64,000 nt of DNA from Collimonas fungivorans Ter331 (GCF_000221045.1 NC_015856.1:3802542-3866541), one strand, 5' to 3'. Numbered from the stretch's first letter, positions 30,295 through 39,402 are shown. Numbers and translations are program-made. The notes: generated from the letters alone by a model not told the origin.

Positions 30295-31356
30295 CTAGAG
30301 GTCGAAGCCTTTCATGATGCCGATCGTCATCAGGTCGGCATCATTCTTGTTCCTGAAAGTGACCACCCGGCCGAAACTGGCGAAGCCGCGCAATTGATGG
30401 CCCAGGTCGCGCCCGACCTGCAGGCTGATCAGGCCGTTGACTTTCCAGTCGCTCGAATCGCGTTTATTGACCGCCAGATAAGGCCCGGCGCCGGCGCTGA
30501 TATCCCAGTGCTCGGCGACCGGCTGCACATACCAGCCCTGCGCGGCGATCCCGTGCCGGTTCACGCGTACGCCGTCGTCGCCTTCTTCAATCGCAGACAC
30601 CGAAGCGGCCCAGGGGCCATAATATTTTTTCGCTTCCAGCGCATAACTCAGGCGCTTGCCCGGCCCCGACTGGTTGGTCTGGGCAAAACCGCCCAGCGCC
30701 GCCAGCCACACGCCATGCCGGCCGTCCGCATCGGGCGGGCTCACATGCGCCGCGCCGAAATCCTTGCCGAGGCCAACCAGGAAAGCATCCGAGGAAGGCG
30801 CGCCGGGCGTCAGCACGTGGTTGTACGCCAGCCGAAGACTGAGGCCAGGCGAATACTGGTCAAGGCGCGTCAGCAGCGCCACGGAAACCAGGCCGCCCAG
30901 GCGCGCATCGTCTTTTTCCGTACCGTTGACGGTAGTTCGATTCATGCTGAAATACGGACCGGCGCCTACTTCAAGGTCAAAACTGGGACGCAAATTCTGG
31001 CGGTAAACCATCTGCACGGCGTAACCGTCGCGGTGGTTGTTGTCGGGATGGCCCTCGTTGTAATACACATAGTCAAGCCGGGTGCTGGCGCCCGCCGGCA
31101 GATGCCCGCCGGCCGCCAGCCCGAACAGGTCGAGAGCCGGCCCGAAGCGGATTTCCGCCGCGCGCCAGCGCATCGGCTTCTGGCCGTCCAGGCTGGTGCC
31201 GTACAGGATGCCGTTGCCGAGTGCGGCCGAGGCGTAGCTGCTGTCGCCCGCCGGCGCCAGCGGCGGCATGGCGTCATCGGCCTGGGTGAAGGGATGCCAG
31301 CAAAGAAACATGGATGCCAGCGCAACATTCCTAACTACTCTGTTTTTCTTAGACAT
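30295..31356 (-). CDS. Probable outer-membrane beta-barrel protein
   Basis: 353 aa with an N-terminal signal peptide (MSKKNRVVRNVALASMFLCW...TQADD). The mature part is a series of alternating polar/hydrophobic strands ending in aromatic residues (LDYVYYNEG, VQMVYRQNLRPSFDLEVGAGPYFS, LRLAYNHVL, WYVQPVAEHWDISAGAGPYLAV), repeated in two similar halves each containing GAGPY(F/L). That pattern indicates an outer-membrane barrel, but I cannot name a family. GGAGGCTGCC precedes the ATG. Convergent with the MHYT gene, 7 bp apart. Confidence 0.65.
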   Translation of the reverse strand: MSKKNRVVRNVALASMFLCWHPFTQADDAMPPLAPAGDSSYASAALGNGILYGTSLDGQKPMRWRAAEIRFGPALDLFGLAAGGHLPAGASTRLDYVYYNEGHPDNNHRDGYAVQMVYRQNLRPSFDLEVGAGPYFSMNRTTVNGTEKDDARLGGLVSVALLTRLDQYSPGLSLRLAYNHVLTPGAPSSDAFLVGLGKDFGAAHVSPPDADGRHGVWLAALGGFAQTNQSGPGKRLSYALEAKKYYGPWAASVSAIEEGDDGVRVNRHGIAAQGWYVQPVAEHWDISAGAGPYLAVNKRDSSDWKVNGLISLQVGRDLGHQLRGFASFGRVVTFRNKNDADLMTIGIMKGFDL

Positions 31357-31453
31357 GGCAGCCTCCATTATCAATAAGACCTTGTTTTACGGCTTGCTCA
31401 AGCTTGTTTGTATGTGACCAACAAATAACGATAATGTTTCAGTCCTTGACTTA

Positions 31454-31469
31454 GGGAACAAACGTTTCC
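31454..31469. promoter_or_regulatory. Putative TetR operator in the tetR promoter
   Basis: GGGAACAAACGTTTCC is an imperfect dyad (GGGAAC / GTTTCC, 4-bp centre) just downstream of TTGACT (31446). Its reverse complement matches 15 of 16 bases of the site at 32121-32136 before the MFS gene. Inferred autoregulatory site. Confidence 0.6.
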
Positions 31470-31480
31470 ATAATCCAGAA

Positions 31481-32104
31481 ATGTCAAATTCCCTGTCAGA
31501 TCCAGTCAATGTTTCCCGCAGCCGCGGCAGGCCGCGCGAGTTCGACATGGACCAGGCGCTCGACAAGGCCGTACGCGTATTCAGCGAGCGCGGTTATCAC
31601 GCCACCACGGTATGCGACCTGACGCAAGCCATGCAGCTCGCCTCGGGCAGCGTCTACAAGGCGTTCAAGGACAAAAAGAGTGTTTTCCTGGCAGCGCTCG
31701 ACCGTTACAAGACCGTGCGCGATGCGCAGCTGCGGGCGGTGGTCAGTGCGGGCGCGACGGGAAAGGACCAGGTGCGCCTGGCGTTAGCCTTCTATGCCGA
31801 TGCATCGCATGGCGCCGGCGGTCTCGAGGGTTGCATGGTGGTCGGCAGCGCGGCGGAACTGGCCACCTTTGATCCGGATGTCGCGCAGTGGGTGACTGCA
31901 GCACTGACTCGCAACGAAGTATTGATCGGTGCGCTGATCCGGCAGGGCCAGCAAGACGGCTCGATTCCGCCGCATATAGATAGCGCAGCTACCGCCCGCC
32001 TGCTGCTGTGCATGATCCAGGGCATGCGCGTGGTCGGCAAGACCGGCCGCACCCGGAACGAGATGAGCGTGCTGACAGATATCGCCATGAAGGTGCTCGC
32101 CTGA
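31481..32104 (+). CDS. TetR family transcriptional regulator
   Basis: 207 aa. N-terminal helix-turn-helix (ALDKAVRVFSERGYHATTVCDLTQAM...SVYKAFKDKKSVFLAALDRY, about residues 27-80) and a variable ligand-binding C-terminal region with a Cys in EGCMVVGSA. N-terminal SRSRGRPREFDMD is the usual TetR arm. 47 bp upstream of an MFS transporter, with matching operators before each gene, so it probably represses itself and the transporter. Confidence 0.93.
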   Translation: MSNSLSDPVNVSRSRGRPREFDMDQALDKAVRVFSERGYHATTVCDLTQAMQLASGSVYKAFKDKKSVFLAALDRYKTVRDAQLRAVVSAGATGKDQVRLALAFYADASHGAGGLEGCMVVGSAAELATFDPDVAQWVTAALTRNEVLIGALIRQGQQDGSIPPHIDSAATARLLLCMIQGMRVVGKTGRTRNEMSVLTDIAMKVLA

Positions 32105-32120
32105 TTTTTTTGCCAATTTA

Positions 32121-32136
32121 GGAAACGTTTATTCCC
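32121..32136. promoter_or_regulatory. Putative TetR operator before the MFS gene
   Basis: GGAAACGTTTATTCCC, the same element as 31454-31469 in opposite orientation (one mismatch), placed between the tetR stop and the MFS start. Confidence 0.6.
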
Positions 32137-32151
32137 TTTTTAAGGATCACC

Positions 32152-33354
32152 ATGACCACATTTAGCGCTAGCGCCGAGACCAGAACCGAACCGTCAGCCT
32201 CGGCCTGGATGATGCTCCTGCTGGCATTCGCCTGCGGGCTGATTGCCGCCAACCTGTATTACGCCCAGCCCCTGGCCGGACCGATAGGCGTAGCGCTGGG
32301 CCTGTCGCCCGGCGCCACCGGACTGATCGTCACCTTGACCCAGATCGGCTACGGCATCGGATTGCTGTTCATCGTGCCGCTCGGCGACCTGCTCGAGACC
32401 CGCCGCCTGGTGCTGACCCTGATCGGCCTCGCCGCCCTGGCGCTGCTGGCAGCCGCATTGTCGACGCATCCCCTGCCCTTCTTCGCCGCCACGCTGTGCA
32501 TCGGCCTCGCCTCGGTTGCAGTGCAGGTGCTGGTGCCATATGCCGCGCACCTGGTGCCGGAAGCGGAACGCGGCCGCGCCGTCGGCAGCGTCGTCAGCGG
32601 CCTGATGCTCGGCATCATGCTGGCGCGTCCGGTCTCCAGTTTCATCGCCCAGTTTGCATCGTGGCACACGGTGTTTTTCATCTCGGCCGCGGCGATGGCG
32701 CTGCTGGCGCTCATGCTCAGGCTGGCCTTGCCGCGGCGAGAACCGGTATCCACCATTTCCTACGGCAAGCTGCTGGCCTCCATGGTCGACCTGATGCGCA
32801 ACACGCCGGTGCTGCGGCGGCGCGCGTTCTATCAGGCCAGCCTGTTTGCCGCCTTCAGCCTGTTCTGGACCACTACCCCGCTGCTGCTGGCGGGACCGGA
32901 GTTCCGGCTGTCGCAGGGAGGCATTGCACTGTTCGCCCTGGCGGGCGTAGCTGGCGCCATCGCCTCGCCCATCGCCGGCCGTTTCGCCGATCGCGGCTGG
33001 ACCAAGGCGGCGACTGCATTCGCGATGCTGGCCGTCGCCGGCGCCTTCCTCATCACCCATATCGGCGCCTATGGCTCGCCGCTCGCACTGGGCTTGCTGG
33101 TTGCCGCCGGCATCCTGCTGGATTTTGGCGCCACCACCAACCTGGTGCTGGGGCAGCGCGCCATCTTTGTATTGGGCGCCGAATATCGGAGCCGCCTCAA
33201 TGGCCTCTACATGGCGACTTTCTTCGCCGGCGGCGCGCTCGGTTCGGCGCTGGGCGGCCTGGCTTTCGCGCATGGCGGATGGGTCATGGCGTCGTGGCTT
33301 GGTTTTGCTTTGCCTATGGTTGCATTACTCTATTTTTTCACCGAGCCGAAATAG
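32152..33354 (+). CDS. MFS transporter
   Basis: 400 aa, 12 hydrophobic segments. The N-terminal NLYYAQPLAGPIGVALGLSP and RRLVLTLIGL are seen in sugar-efflux/DHA1-like MFS proteins of the YgaY/YdhP type. Substrate not predictable. AAGGATCACC ribosome-binding site; downstream partner of the TetR regulator. A GC hairpin (CCCCACCG/CGGTGGGG, 33370-33397) lies just after the stop but lacks a T-tract. Confidence 0.92.
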   Translation: MTTFSASAETRTEPSASAWMMLLLAFACGLIAANLYYAQPLAGPIGVALGLSPGATGLIVTLTQIGYGIGLLFIVPLGDLLETRRLVLTLIGLAALALLAAALSTHPLPFFAATLCIGLASVAVQVLVPYAAHLVPEAERGRAVGSVVSGLMLGIMLARPVSSFIAQFASWHTVFFISAAAMALLALMLRLALPRREPVSTISYGKLLASMVDLMRNTPVLRRRAFYQASLFAAFSLFWTTTPLLLAGPEFRLSQGGIALFALAGVAGAIASPIAGRFADRGWTKAATAFAMLAVAGAFLITHIGAYGSPLALGLLVAAGILLDFGATTNLVLGQRAIFVLGAEYRSRLNGLYMATFFAGGALGSALGGLAFAHGGWVMASWLGFALPMVALLYFFTEPK

Positions 33355-33459
33355 ATTTTCCGGAGGTTTCCCCACCGTCTGCTTACGGGCGGTGGGGAGC
33401 TTGTTCTACTGTGGGCAAGCTACAAATTCTGGGCCTGGCATTTAACGTCAATGCCAGCA

Positions 33460-33621
33460 TCACGGGTTTGAAGCCGGCGAAAACCGGCGGGCTTCAAAAC
33501 CCGAATTTCCCGTTCTGGTTTTTCCACTCGCTCTGCGCGGAATCGCTTGGTGAACATCCCAGTGCTCGGCAATCTTGCCGTCCTGTACCCGGAACAAATC
33601 GTATAAGGAAACCGGCTTATC
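33460..33621 (-). pseudogene. 3' remnant of a SnoaL/NTF2-like gene
   Basis: Reading leftward from 33621 gives DKPVSLYDLFRVQDGKIAEH then WDVHQAIPRRA, the C-terminal signature of the SnoaL-like/nuclear transport factor 2 family (LFRxxdGKIxEHWD), ending at TGA 33460-33462. There is no start and only about 54 codons, so this is a truncated relic lying 3' of qorB. A long hairpin (33463-33503) overlaps its end and may act as the qorB terminator. Confidence 0.65.
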
Positions 33622-33630
33622 CGAGGCAGG

Positions 33631-34479
33631 TCAGGCAAGCGCTGCTTTAACCAGCGTCGCAAGCGACGTCGTCGGCCGGCCGATCAGCCGGCTCAGCTGA
33701 TGGCTATCGTCAAACAGTGCGCCTTTAGATGCCCCGATATCGGAATCCGACAGCAAACCGGCGACATGCTCAGGCAAGCCTGCGCCAAGCAGCGCTTCCT
33801 TGAAATCGGCTTCCGCCAGGTTCTGGTAGACCACCGTCTTGCCCGACTGGCGACTGATTTCAGCCGCCAGTTCCGTCAGTGTGTAGGTTTCGTCGCCGGC
33901 CAATTCATATACCTTGCCGGCCTGGTCGGCGCTGGTCAATACGGCCGCAGCTGCAGCGGCGTAGTCGGCACGCGCCGCCGATGCAATCCGGCCTTCGCCG
34001 GCACTGCCAATGTAGGCGCCATGCAAGGCGGTGGGTACGCTGGCCAGGTAGTTTTCCGTGTACCAGCCGTTGCGCAGCACTACATGCGGCAGGCCGGACG
34101 CCTTCAGCAGCGCTTCGGTTGCCCTATGTTCGCCGGCCAGGCCCAACGGCGAAGTATCGGCGCGCAGGACACTGGTGTAGGCCACCAGGCCGACACCGGC
34201 GCGCTTGGCGGCGTCAATCGCATTGCGATGCTGCGGCAGGCGCTGCCCCACTTCGCTGGACGAAATCAGCAGCAGCTTGCCGGCGCCCTTGAATGCAGCG
34301 TCGAGCGTCGCCGGCTGGGCATAGTCGGCCAGCCGTACCTGCACACCCAAGGCGGCCAGGTCAGAAACTTTTTCGGGAGTGCGCACGGCGGCGACGATTT
34401 CGCTTGCCGGCAGTGTTTTAAGCAGTTCCTTGATGGCAAGACGGCCCAGTTGGCCGGAGGCTCCAGTTACGACGATCAT
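33631..34479 (-). CDS. qorB: NAD(P)H-binding quinone oxidoreductase, QorB/YtfG type
   Basis: 282 aa from the ATG at 34479 (GGAG seven bases upstream). NmrA/SDR-like Rossmann fold with VTGASGQLGRLAIKELL and close resemblance to E. coli YtfG (QOR2): KLLLISSSEVGQRLPQHRN, AYTSVLRADTSPLGLA, LRNGWYTENYLAS, ARADYAAAAAAVL, and SDIGASKGALFDDS. Reduces quinones with NADPH. Divergent from an HxlR regulator of the YtfH type, the same pairing as in E. coli. Confidence 0.92.
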   Translation of the reverse strand: MIVVTGASGQLGRLAIKELLKTLPASEIVAAVRTPEKVSDLAALGVQVRLADYAQPATLDAAFKGAGKLLLISSSEVGQRLPQHRNAIDAAKRAGVGLVAYTSVLRADTSPLGLAGEHRATEALLKASGLPHVVLRNGWYTENYLASVPTALHGAYIGSAGEGRIASAARADYAAAAAAVLTSADQAGKVYELAGDETYTLTELAAEISRQSGKTVVYQNLAEADFKEALLGAGLPEHVAGLLSDSDIGASKGALFDDSHQLSRLIGRPTTSLATLVKAALA

Positions 34480-34528
34480 GGTCAAACTCCTTTATATGCG
34501 AGAGAAGAACTGGCACAATATCACTCAA

Positions 34529-34545
34529 ACTTACGTTTAGTAAGT
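34529..34545. promoter_or_regulatory. Putative HxlR operator between qorB and ytfH
   Basis: ACTTAC-GTTTA-GTAAGT, a perfect 6-bp dyad in the 89-bp divergent gap, with another GTAAGT half-site at 34557. Inferred binding site of the HxlR protein encoded alongside. Confidence 0.55.
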
Positions 34546-34568
34546 ACCAACACAAAGGTAAGTGCCCA

Positions 34569-34979
34569 ATGAATAAAGACGCCAACAGCCCGACAGCGGC
34601 AACCATGCCCCTCTCCGCCCAGATGCAGAGAGGCGACCTGTTTACCGGCAAGTGTCCGTCACGCGAAGTGCTGACCCACGTCACCAGCCGCTGGGGAGTG
34701 CTGATCCTGGTCGCCTTGCTCGGCGGGACCTACCGTTTCAGCGATTTGCGCAGGAAGGTGAATGGCGTCAGCGAAAGGATGCTGGCGCAGACGCTGCAAT
34801 GGCTGGAAGCCGACGGATTCGTGCTGCGCAAATCCTATCCGGTTGTGCCGCCGCATGTCGAATACAGCCTGACGCCCCTCGGGCTAGAGGTCGGAAATAA
34901 AGTGGAGGCACTGGCCGACTGGATTGAAGAGAGCTTGCCGCAGATCATGGAAGCGCGGCGTCTTGTTGCAGAGGCGTGA
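34569..34979 (+). CDS. ytfH: HxlR family regulator, YtfH/QorR type
   Basis: 136 aa winged helix-turn-helix. CPSREVLTHVTSRWGVLIL, FSDLRRKVNGVSERMLAQTL and YPVVPPHVEYSLTPLG match E. coli YtfH closely. The Cys in the CPSREV motif is the redox-sensing residue in related QorR/YodB regulators. Probably senses quinones or oxidants and controls divergent qorB. Confidence 0.92.
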   Translation: MNKDANSPTAATMPLSAQMQRGDLFTGKCPSREVLTHVTSRWGVLILVALLGGTYRFSDLRRKVNGVSERMLAQTLQWLEADGFVLRKSYPVVPPHVEYSLTPLGLEVGNKVEALADWIEESLPQIMEARRLVAEA

Positions 34980-35099
34980 GCCCTCGGCGATAAACCGGGC
35001 ATAATTTATAGTGTTGCCGCACGTGCTAAGATCGCCCCAAAAGACGCTAGGCAACTCATCCCAGCGCTTTCGACCAAGCTAGATTCCGAGAGGAACGCC

Positions 35100-35534
35100 A
35101 TGCCAGTACATCACGCCCTGATTCCTTGCCTGCGCTATAGCGATGCGCCGGCTGCCATCTCTTTCCTCTGCACGGCCTTCGGCTTCGAACGCAAAGCCGT
35201 GTATGCCGACGAGGGCGATCCCTCGATCGTGCACCATGCCGAGCTGCTGCTGAATGGCCAGATGATCATGCTTGGTTCGGACAGGCCTGGCGAGGTCAAG
35301 GACAAGTATCGCTGGAAGACCGTCGCCGAAGCGGGCGGCATAACGGCCTGCATATACGCTGTGATAGATGACCCGGACGCGCACTGCGCCCGGGCTCGCG
35401 CCGCCGGCGCTGAAATACTCACAGATCCGAAGGACAATGACGGTTATCCCGGCCGCGGCTACGATGCGCGCGACACCGAAGGCAACGTCTGGAATTTCGG
35501 CAGCTACGATCCGTTCGCCTCAGAGCAGCATTGA
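35100..35534 (+). CDS. VOC (glyoxalase/bleomycin resistance) family protein
   Basis: 144 aa. PhnB/YdeS-like VOC fold: IPCLRYSDAPAAISFLCTAF near the N-terminus, GQMIMLGS, a second module VIDDPDAHCARARAAGAEIL and the terminal RGYDARDTEGNVWNFGSY. Function of this subgroup unknown. GAGAGGAACGCC precedes the ATG. Confidence 0.88.
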   Translation: MPVHHALIPCLRYSDAPAAISFLCTAFGFERKAVYADEGDPSIVHHAELLLNGQMIMLGSDRPGEVKDKYRWKTVAEAGGITACIYAVIDDPDAHCARARAAGAEILTDPKDNDGYPGRGYDARDTEGNVWNFGSYDPFASEQH

Positions 35535-35648
35535 TAAACGGCGTAGTGTCGTGCGCAGTTCAGCTTCGAGGCGGCGAAACAATTGCCTCCACTGCATGTC
35601 CCACCGAGAGAATGTGGTGATCGCCCCTATCTCGATCCATTTTTACAA

Positions 35649-36524
35649 CTAAGGCGTCGCGTGCTTTTTTATCGCTTTCCTGAGATCGCCGTCATTCAAC
35701 ATCCGCACCAGCGACGGCAAATGACGGCTGGCCAGAAAAGAAAACCATCCGTCCCAGCCGATTGGGTTCTCAAAACGCGAACCACATGTGGCTATCAGCA
35801 GCCGGCGCGCCACCTCGTCGGCGCTACGCACCACGTTAAACGCATTGTTGCTTTCGATTTCCCACACTACCTTAGGCTTGTCAGCATTCTCCTGGGCCAG
35901 GCCAGGGGTGTCGATAGTGCCGGGATACACTACTTTCACCTGCACGCCGTATAACCCTAATTCCTGCCGCAAGCCCTCGGCGAAACCGACGATGGCCCAC
36001 TTGCTGGCCGAATACGCGGCATAGCCGTAAGTACTGAGATAGCCAAGCACAGAGCTGACCATCACTACCGTGCCGGCTTTCTGCTGCATGAAATGCGGCG
36101 CAAACGCGCGGCAGAGGTAGGCATGGCCAAGGTAATTCACCTCGATCAGCTGTTTGAAGTCCTTGACTGGAAGCTCATGCACCTGGCCGGCGTGGGCGAA
36201 GCCCTGGTTGCAGATCAACAGATCCAGTCCGCCGAGCGCGGCCACCGCATCCGCAGCCACCAGCTCCACCGCCGCCGGATCGGTAACATCTACATTGCGC
36301 GCGATCAGCACCGTGTCTCGGCCGGTCGCCGCCTGCCTCATCTCTGCCACGGTCTGCGCCAAGGCGTCGAGCCCTCGAGCCGCCACGCATACATGAGCGC
36401 CATCGCGGGCGAGCTGCAAGGCAATGGCGCGGCCAAGCCCTTGAGAACCGCCGGAAACGAACACCCTCTTGCCTGCGTAGCTATTTTTTTGATGTTGCTG
36501 AATATCGTTGATTGGCAAACCCAT
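35649..36524 (-). CDS. SDR family oxidoreductase
   Basis: 291 aa from the ATG at 36524 (CGGAG 7 nt upstream). Classical short-chain dehydrogenase: cofactor motif VSGGSQGLGRAIALQLA (about residues 21-37), CNQGFA, catalytic Ser in VMVSSVLGYLS and YAAYSASKWA (YxxxK). A C-terminal extension of about 60 residues and the GGSQGLG pattern recall 3-ketodihydrosphingosine reductase-like SDRs; I do not regard that as proof of substrate. An upstream extension of the frame to 36695 is unlikely. Confidence 0.88.
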   Translation of the reverse strand: MGLPINDIQQHQKNSYAGKRVFVSGGSQGLGRAIALQLARDGAHVCVAARGLDALAQTVAEMRQAATGRDTVLIARNVDVTDPAAVELVAADAVAALGGLDLLICNQGFAHAGQVHELPVKDFKQLIEVNYLGHAYLCRAFAPHFMQQKAGTVVMVSSVLGYLSTYGYAAYSASKWAIVGFAEGLRQELGLYGVQVKVVYPGTIDTPGLAQENADKPKVVWEIESNNAFNVVRSADEVARRLLIATCGSRFENPIGWDGWFSFLASRHLPSLVRMLNDGDLRKAIKKHATP

Positions 36525-36710
36525 TCTTGAACTCCGAAGACAATGGCCAGACCGATTTGAATTGTTTAGCGTCCATCCAATGTAACCAGATCCGAGCCGC
36601 AGTGTGAGGGCTGAAACGGACGACATGGGGGTCATTGACGGACAAATCATTGTTCGTTCCATAGATTGACGCTGGGCAGACATATGTGTCGCCAACGGCC
36701 GTCTTGACCA

Positions 36711-36962
36711 GCTGAAAAGCTGGCTTCGGGTATCTCGTCCGCCGGCTACTTGCTAAGCGCCGAATCCGAGACCAACCAGGTATTCCCCATACTGCCGGAC
36801 TCCGTGATCTCCACGCTGCAGCGAGACTTTCAGTTCTATGTCTGGGAGAAGCTGGGACCGGACAGTTCGATGATTCGTTTGGTCACTTCGTGGGCAACCT
36901 CATGTCGATGCGTTTCTATCGAAGCTGCCGCCCGTGCAATAACCACCGCAGGGACAGTTTGA
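36711..36962 (+). pseudogene. C-terminal remnant of a threonine aldolase-like gene
   Basis: In frame from 36711 the sequence reads AEKLASGISSAGYLL, then SETNQVFPILPDSVI, FYVWEKLG and IRLVTSWAT, the C-terminal signature of low-specificity L-threonine aldolases (TNQ(I/V)F...F.(V/T)WE...R(L/F)xTSWAT). A stop codon lies just upstream and about three quarters of the protein is missing. The end of the frame (36894-36962) no longer resembles the family. Relic, not a functional gene. Confidence 0.6.
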
Positions 36963-37007
36963 ATCGATGCCGGGCCGGCGCAAGGCCGGCGCCCGGTACT
37001 GCGAACA

Positions 37008-37041
37008 AAAAAATGCCCGCCAACCTTTCGGCTGCGGGCAT
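37008..37041 (-). terminator. Terminator of the TonB receptor gene
   Basis: Reading leftward, ATGCCCGC (37041-37034) pairs with GCGGGCAT (37020-37013) and runs into TTTTTTT. A GC-rich hairpin of GCCGGC blocks sits beyond it (36970-36996). Confidence 0.75.
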
Positions 37042-37224
37042 GAAGGTCCATCGAGGGAGGGGATACCGTCATGGTTAGTGACGGGGTAAGTATAAGACGG
37101 ACTTGATTCAATAACATTAAGGTAGCGTTAAGATCGGCGAAGCACCAAGACAGATGCCGCAACGCGGTATTGCCGCTGGACTGTTTGTCAATGGGAAGAA
37201 GGTGACGAGCGAGTCCATAAAGGC

Positions 37225-39402
37225 TCAGTAATCTACTCGCAGCGTGACTTTGGCCGTACGTGGATCGCCAAGCTTGATCCAATCCTGCACGAACTGGTGG
37301 CTGCCAGTGTAGTACTTCTTGTTGAAGACATTGTCGATGTTGAACTGCAGCGACGCCTTGGAGCTGGCGAGGCCGAATTTATACGCCAACATCGCATCTA
37401 CTCGAGCGTATCCCGGCAATTGGAACGTATTACCGACATCTCCTTGGCGCTGTCCCTGTGCGAAGATGCCGCCAGCAGCCGCCCACTGGCTATCGAGTGC
37501 ATAGCGTGCCCACATACTGGCGGTGTGGCGCGCGACGTTTGCCAGCGTCTTTCCCTGGTAAGTAGGATCTTCTGTGACTTCCGTGGCCGTGTAGGCATAG
37601 GAGGCAATCAAGGACAGGCGTTTCGTCAACTGGCCCGAGACATCCCATTCGACGCCGCGTGAGCGGGCCTTGCCAATCGTAACGGTGTCGTAGAACGGGG
37701 CAACTGCAATGGGTACCGAGCCTCCTCGGTTGCGCTTGGTTAGCTCGTATAGTGCGACGGTGGAGCTGAGTTTTCCGCCGAACAGTTCGATCTTGTGACC
37801 AATCTCAAATTGCTTTGCCCGTTCTGCTGCTAGCGGAGCACGGGTAACTGTGTCGCGCCCGTTGTTCGCAGACACTGCGTCCTGATACTGCACATAGATG
37901 GCCTGGTTCGGCGCAAACTGCCAAACGGCACCCAGCCGTGGCGTGGTAAAGGATTGTTTGTTTGGTTCTGTCCCTGGGGGAGCATAGATGGCACTGGTGC
38001 GGTCGTGCCGCAGGGCGCCGGTCAAAAAAACATTACCCAGGGCCAGTTGGTCTTGTACGTACAAGCTAGTCCAGCGGTTGCGGTCATCGATCTCCGTCGG
38101 CATCGACATGGCGGCGTCGAACGCAGGCGTGCCGCCAAGCTGCGGGTTGTAAATGTCTACAGCCGAGATCTGTTGAAAGTAGGTCGTACCGCTCTTCTTG
38201 CTGGTATAGGTATCTAAGCCCAACAGGACGGTATGTCCGATATCGCCCGTCTGGAACTTGCCGATCAGATCGGTGTTGAACTGATCGAGCTGGTATCGAC
38301 CATTGGGGCGCACGTAAAAATAGTAACGGCACAAGGGATTTCCCGTGCCGGGACAGGCCTGGTCCGGCGCCATCGCGGCCCCGAGGTCCACACGGTAAGG
38401 ACTGATGTCCATCTCCGAAGTGTCGCTGCGCAGGCTCAGGAATTTGGCTTTGATTTGCCAGGTGTCGTTCAACTGGTGCGACACGTCGAGCTTGAAGCTG
38501 GCAGTCTTGGCGCTCGACAGGTAAGGCGAGTCATTGAACTGTTGCGACCAGGGCAGGTCCGCCGGGCGACTGCCTACGGCGGGGACGCCATAGTCGGTGC
38601 GATAACGCTGGTCGGTGTAGTCGAGCGTTGCGGTGACACTGGTGCGTGCGTCGGGCACCCAGGCCAGACTCCCGTTGAAAGCGCCGAGCCGATCCGTTAC
38701 GAAATCACGGATGGAGTTCGATGTGTGGTAGGAGGCAGCTACTCTGCCGCGTACCGTCCTGTCTTCATTAAGGGCACCAGAGGCCTCGATAGCAGTGCGC
38801 GACAGACCGCGCTGGCCAACGGTCTGCTCGACGCTGAATTCGGGTACGCTGGAGATCGGCTTGGTTACGACGTTGACCAATCCCCCAGGTTCAGCCCGGC
38901 CATACAGGACGCTTGACGGCCCCTTGATCACCTCGACCGACTGGACATTGGCCATGTTGATTGGAACGCCCGTTACCTTACTGCCGTCAAGATAGTAGGT
39001 GGACATGCCTGACATCGGTCCCATTGCGGTCATGGATGCGCTAGGGAAACCGCGCAGGATGATCAAAGGCTGCATCGAGCCGTTGAAGCCAAAATCGAAC
39101 TGTACGCCAGCCACGTTACGCAAGGCCTCCGACGGTGTCAACGCGTTTTGATCACGGATCACTGCTTGGGGCACGATCTGAATGTTCTGCGGCGTCTGTA
39201 ACGACGGTGTGTCAGTGCGTGTGGCGGTGGTGCTTGAAGACGGCTGGTAGCCCTCTCGGTCACCGGTGATCGTAACGGCCGGCAATGTTTGCACAGGCTG
39301 GCCGGCTACGGCATCGGATTGCGCCTGCGCAATGGCCGGCAGCCCTGCGATACCGGCCATGCACAGCGCGGTCGTCAGGGGATTTAGGACGGAGCGTTTC
39401 AT
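37225..39402 (-). CDS. TonB-dependent siderophore receptor
   Basis: 725 aa from the ATG at 39402, chosen because it starts a clear signal peptide (MKRSVLNPLTTALCMAGIAG...AQA). Plug domain: PQNIQIVPQAVIRDQ, LRNVAGVQFDFGFNG, VEVIKGPSSVLYGRAEPGGLVNVVTK. Barrel domain with SVTATLDYTDQ, KQFEIGHKIELFGGKLSSTVALYELTK and KSRGVEWDVSGQLTKRLSLIASYAYT. The C-terminus ends in aromatic Tyr (KVTLRVDY). Imports a ferric siderophore across the outer membrane; which one is unknown. An alternative start at 39558 has the stronger AAGGAG ribosome-binding site and adds 52 residues. Confidence 0.93.
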   Translation of the reverse strand: MKRSVLNPLTTALCMAGIAGLPAIAQAQSDAVAGQPVQTLPAVTITGDREGYQPSSSTTATRTDTPSLQTPQNIQIVPQAVIRDQNALTPSEALRNVAGVQFDFGFNGSMQPLIILRGFPSASMTAMGPMSGMSTYYLDGSKVTGVPINMANVQSVEVIKGPSSVLYGRAEPGGLVNVVTKPISSVPEFSVEQTVGQRGLSRTAIEASGALNEDRTVRGRVAASYHTSNSIRDFVTDRLGAFNGSLAWVPDARTSVTATLDYTDQRYRTDYGVPAVGSRPADLPWSQQFNDSPYLSSAKTASFKLDVSHQLNDTWQIKAKFLSLRSDTSEMDISPYRVDLGAAMAPDQACPGTGNPLCRYYFYVRPNGRYQLDQFNTDLIGKFQTGDIGHTVLLGLDTYTSKKSGTTYFQQISAVDIYNPQLGGTPAFDAAMSMPTEIDDRNRWTSLYVQDQLALGNVFLTGALRHDRTSAIYAPPGTEPNKQSFTTPRLGAVWQFAPNQAIYVQYQDAVSANNGRDTVTRAPLAAERAKQFEIGHKIELFGGKLSSTVALYELTKRNRGGSVPIAVAPFYDTVTIGKARSRGVEWDVSGQLTKRLSLIASYAYTATEVTEDPTYQGKTLANVARHTASMWARYALDSQWAAAGGIFAQGQRQGDVGNTFQLPGYARVDAMLAYKFGLASSKASLQFNIDNVFNKKYYTGSHQFVQDWIKLGDPRTAKVTLRVDY

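Noticed and set aside
36836-37282. 148-codon minus-strand frame
   Set aside because: Crosses the TonB-gene terminator and the threonine-aldolase relic; no resemblance to a protein family.
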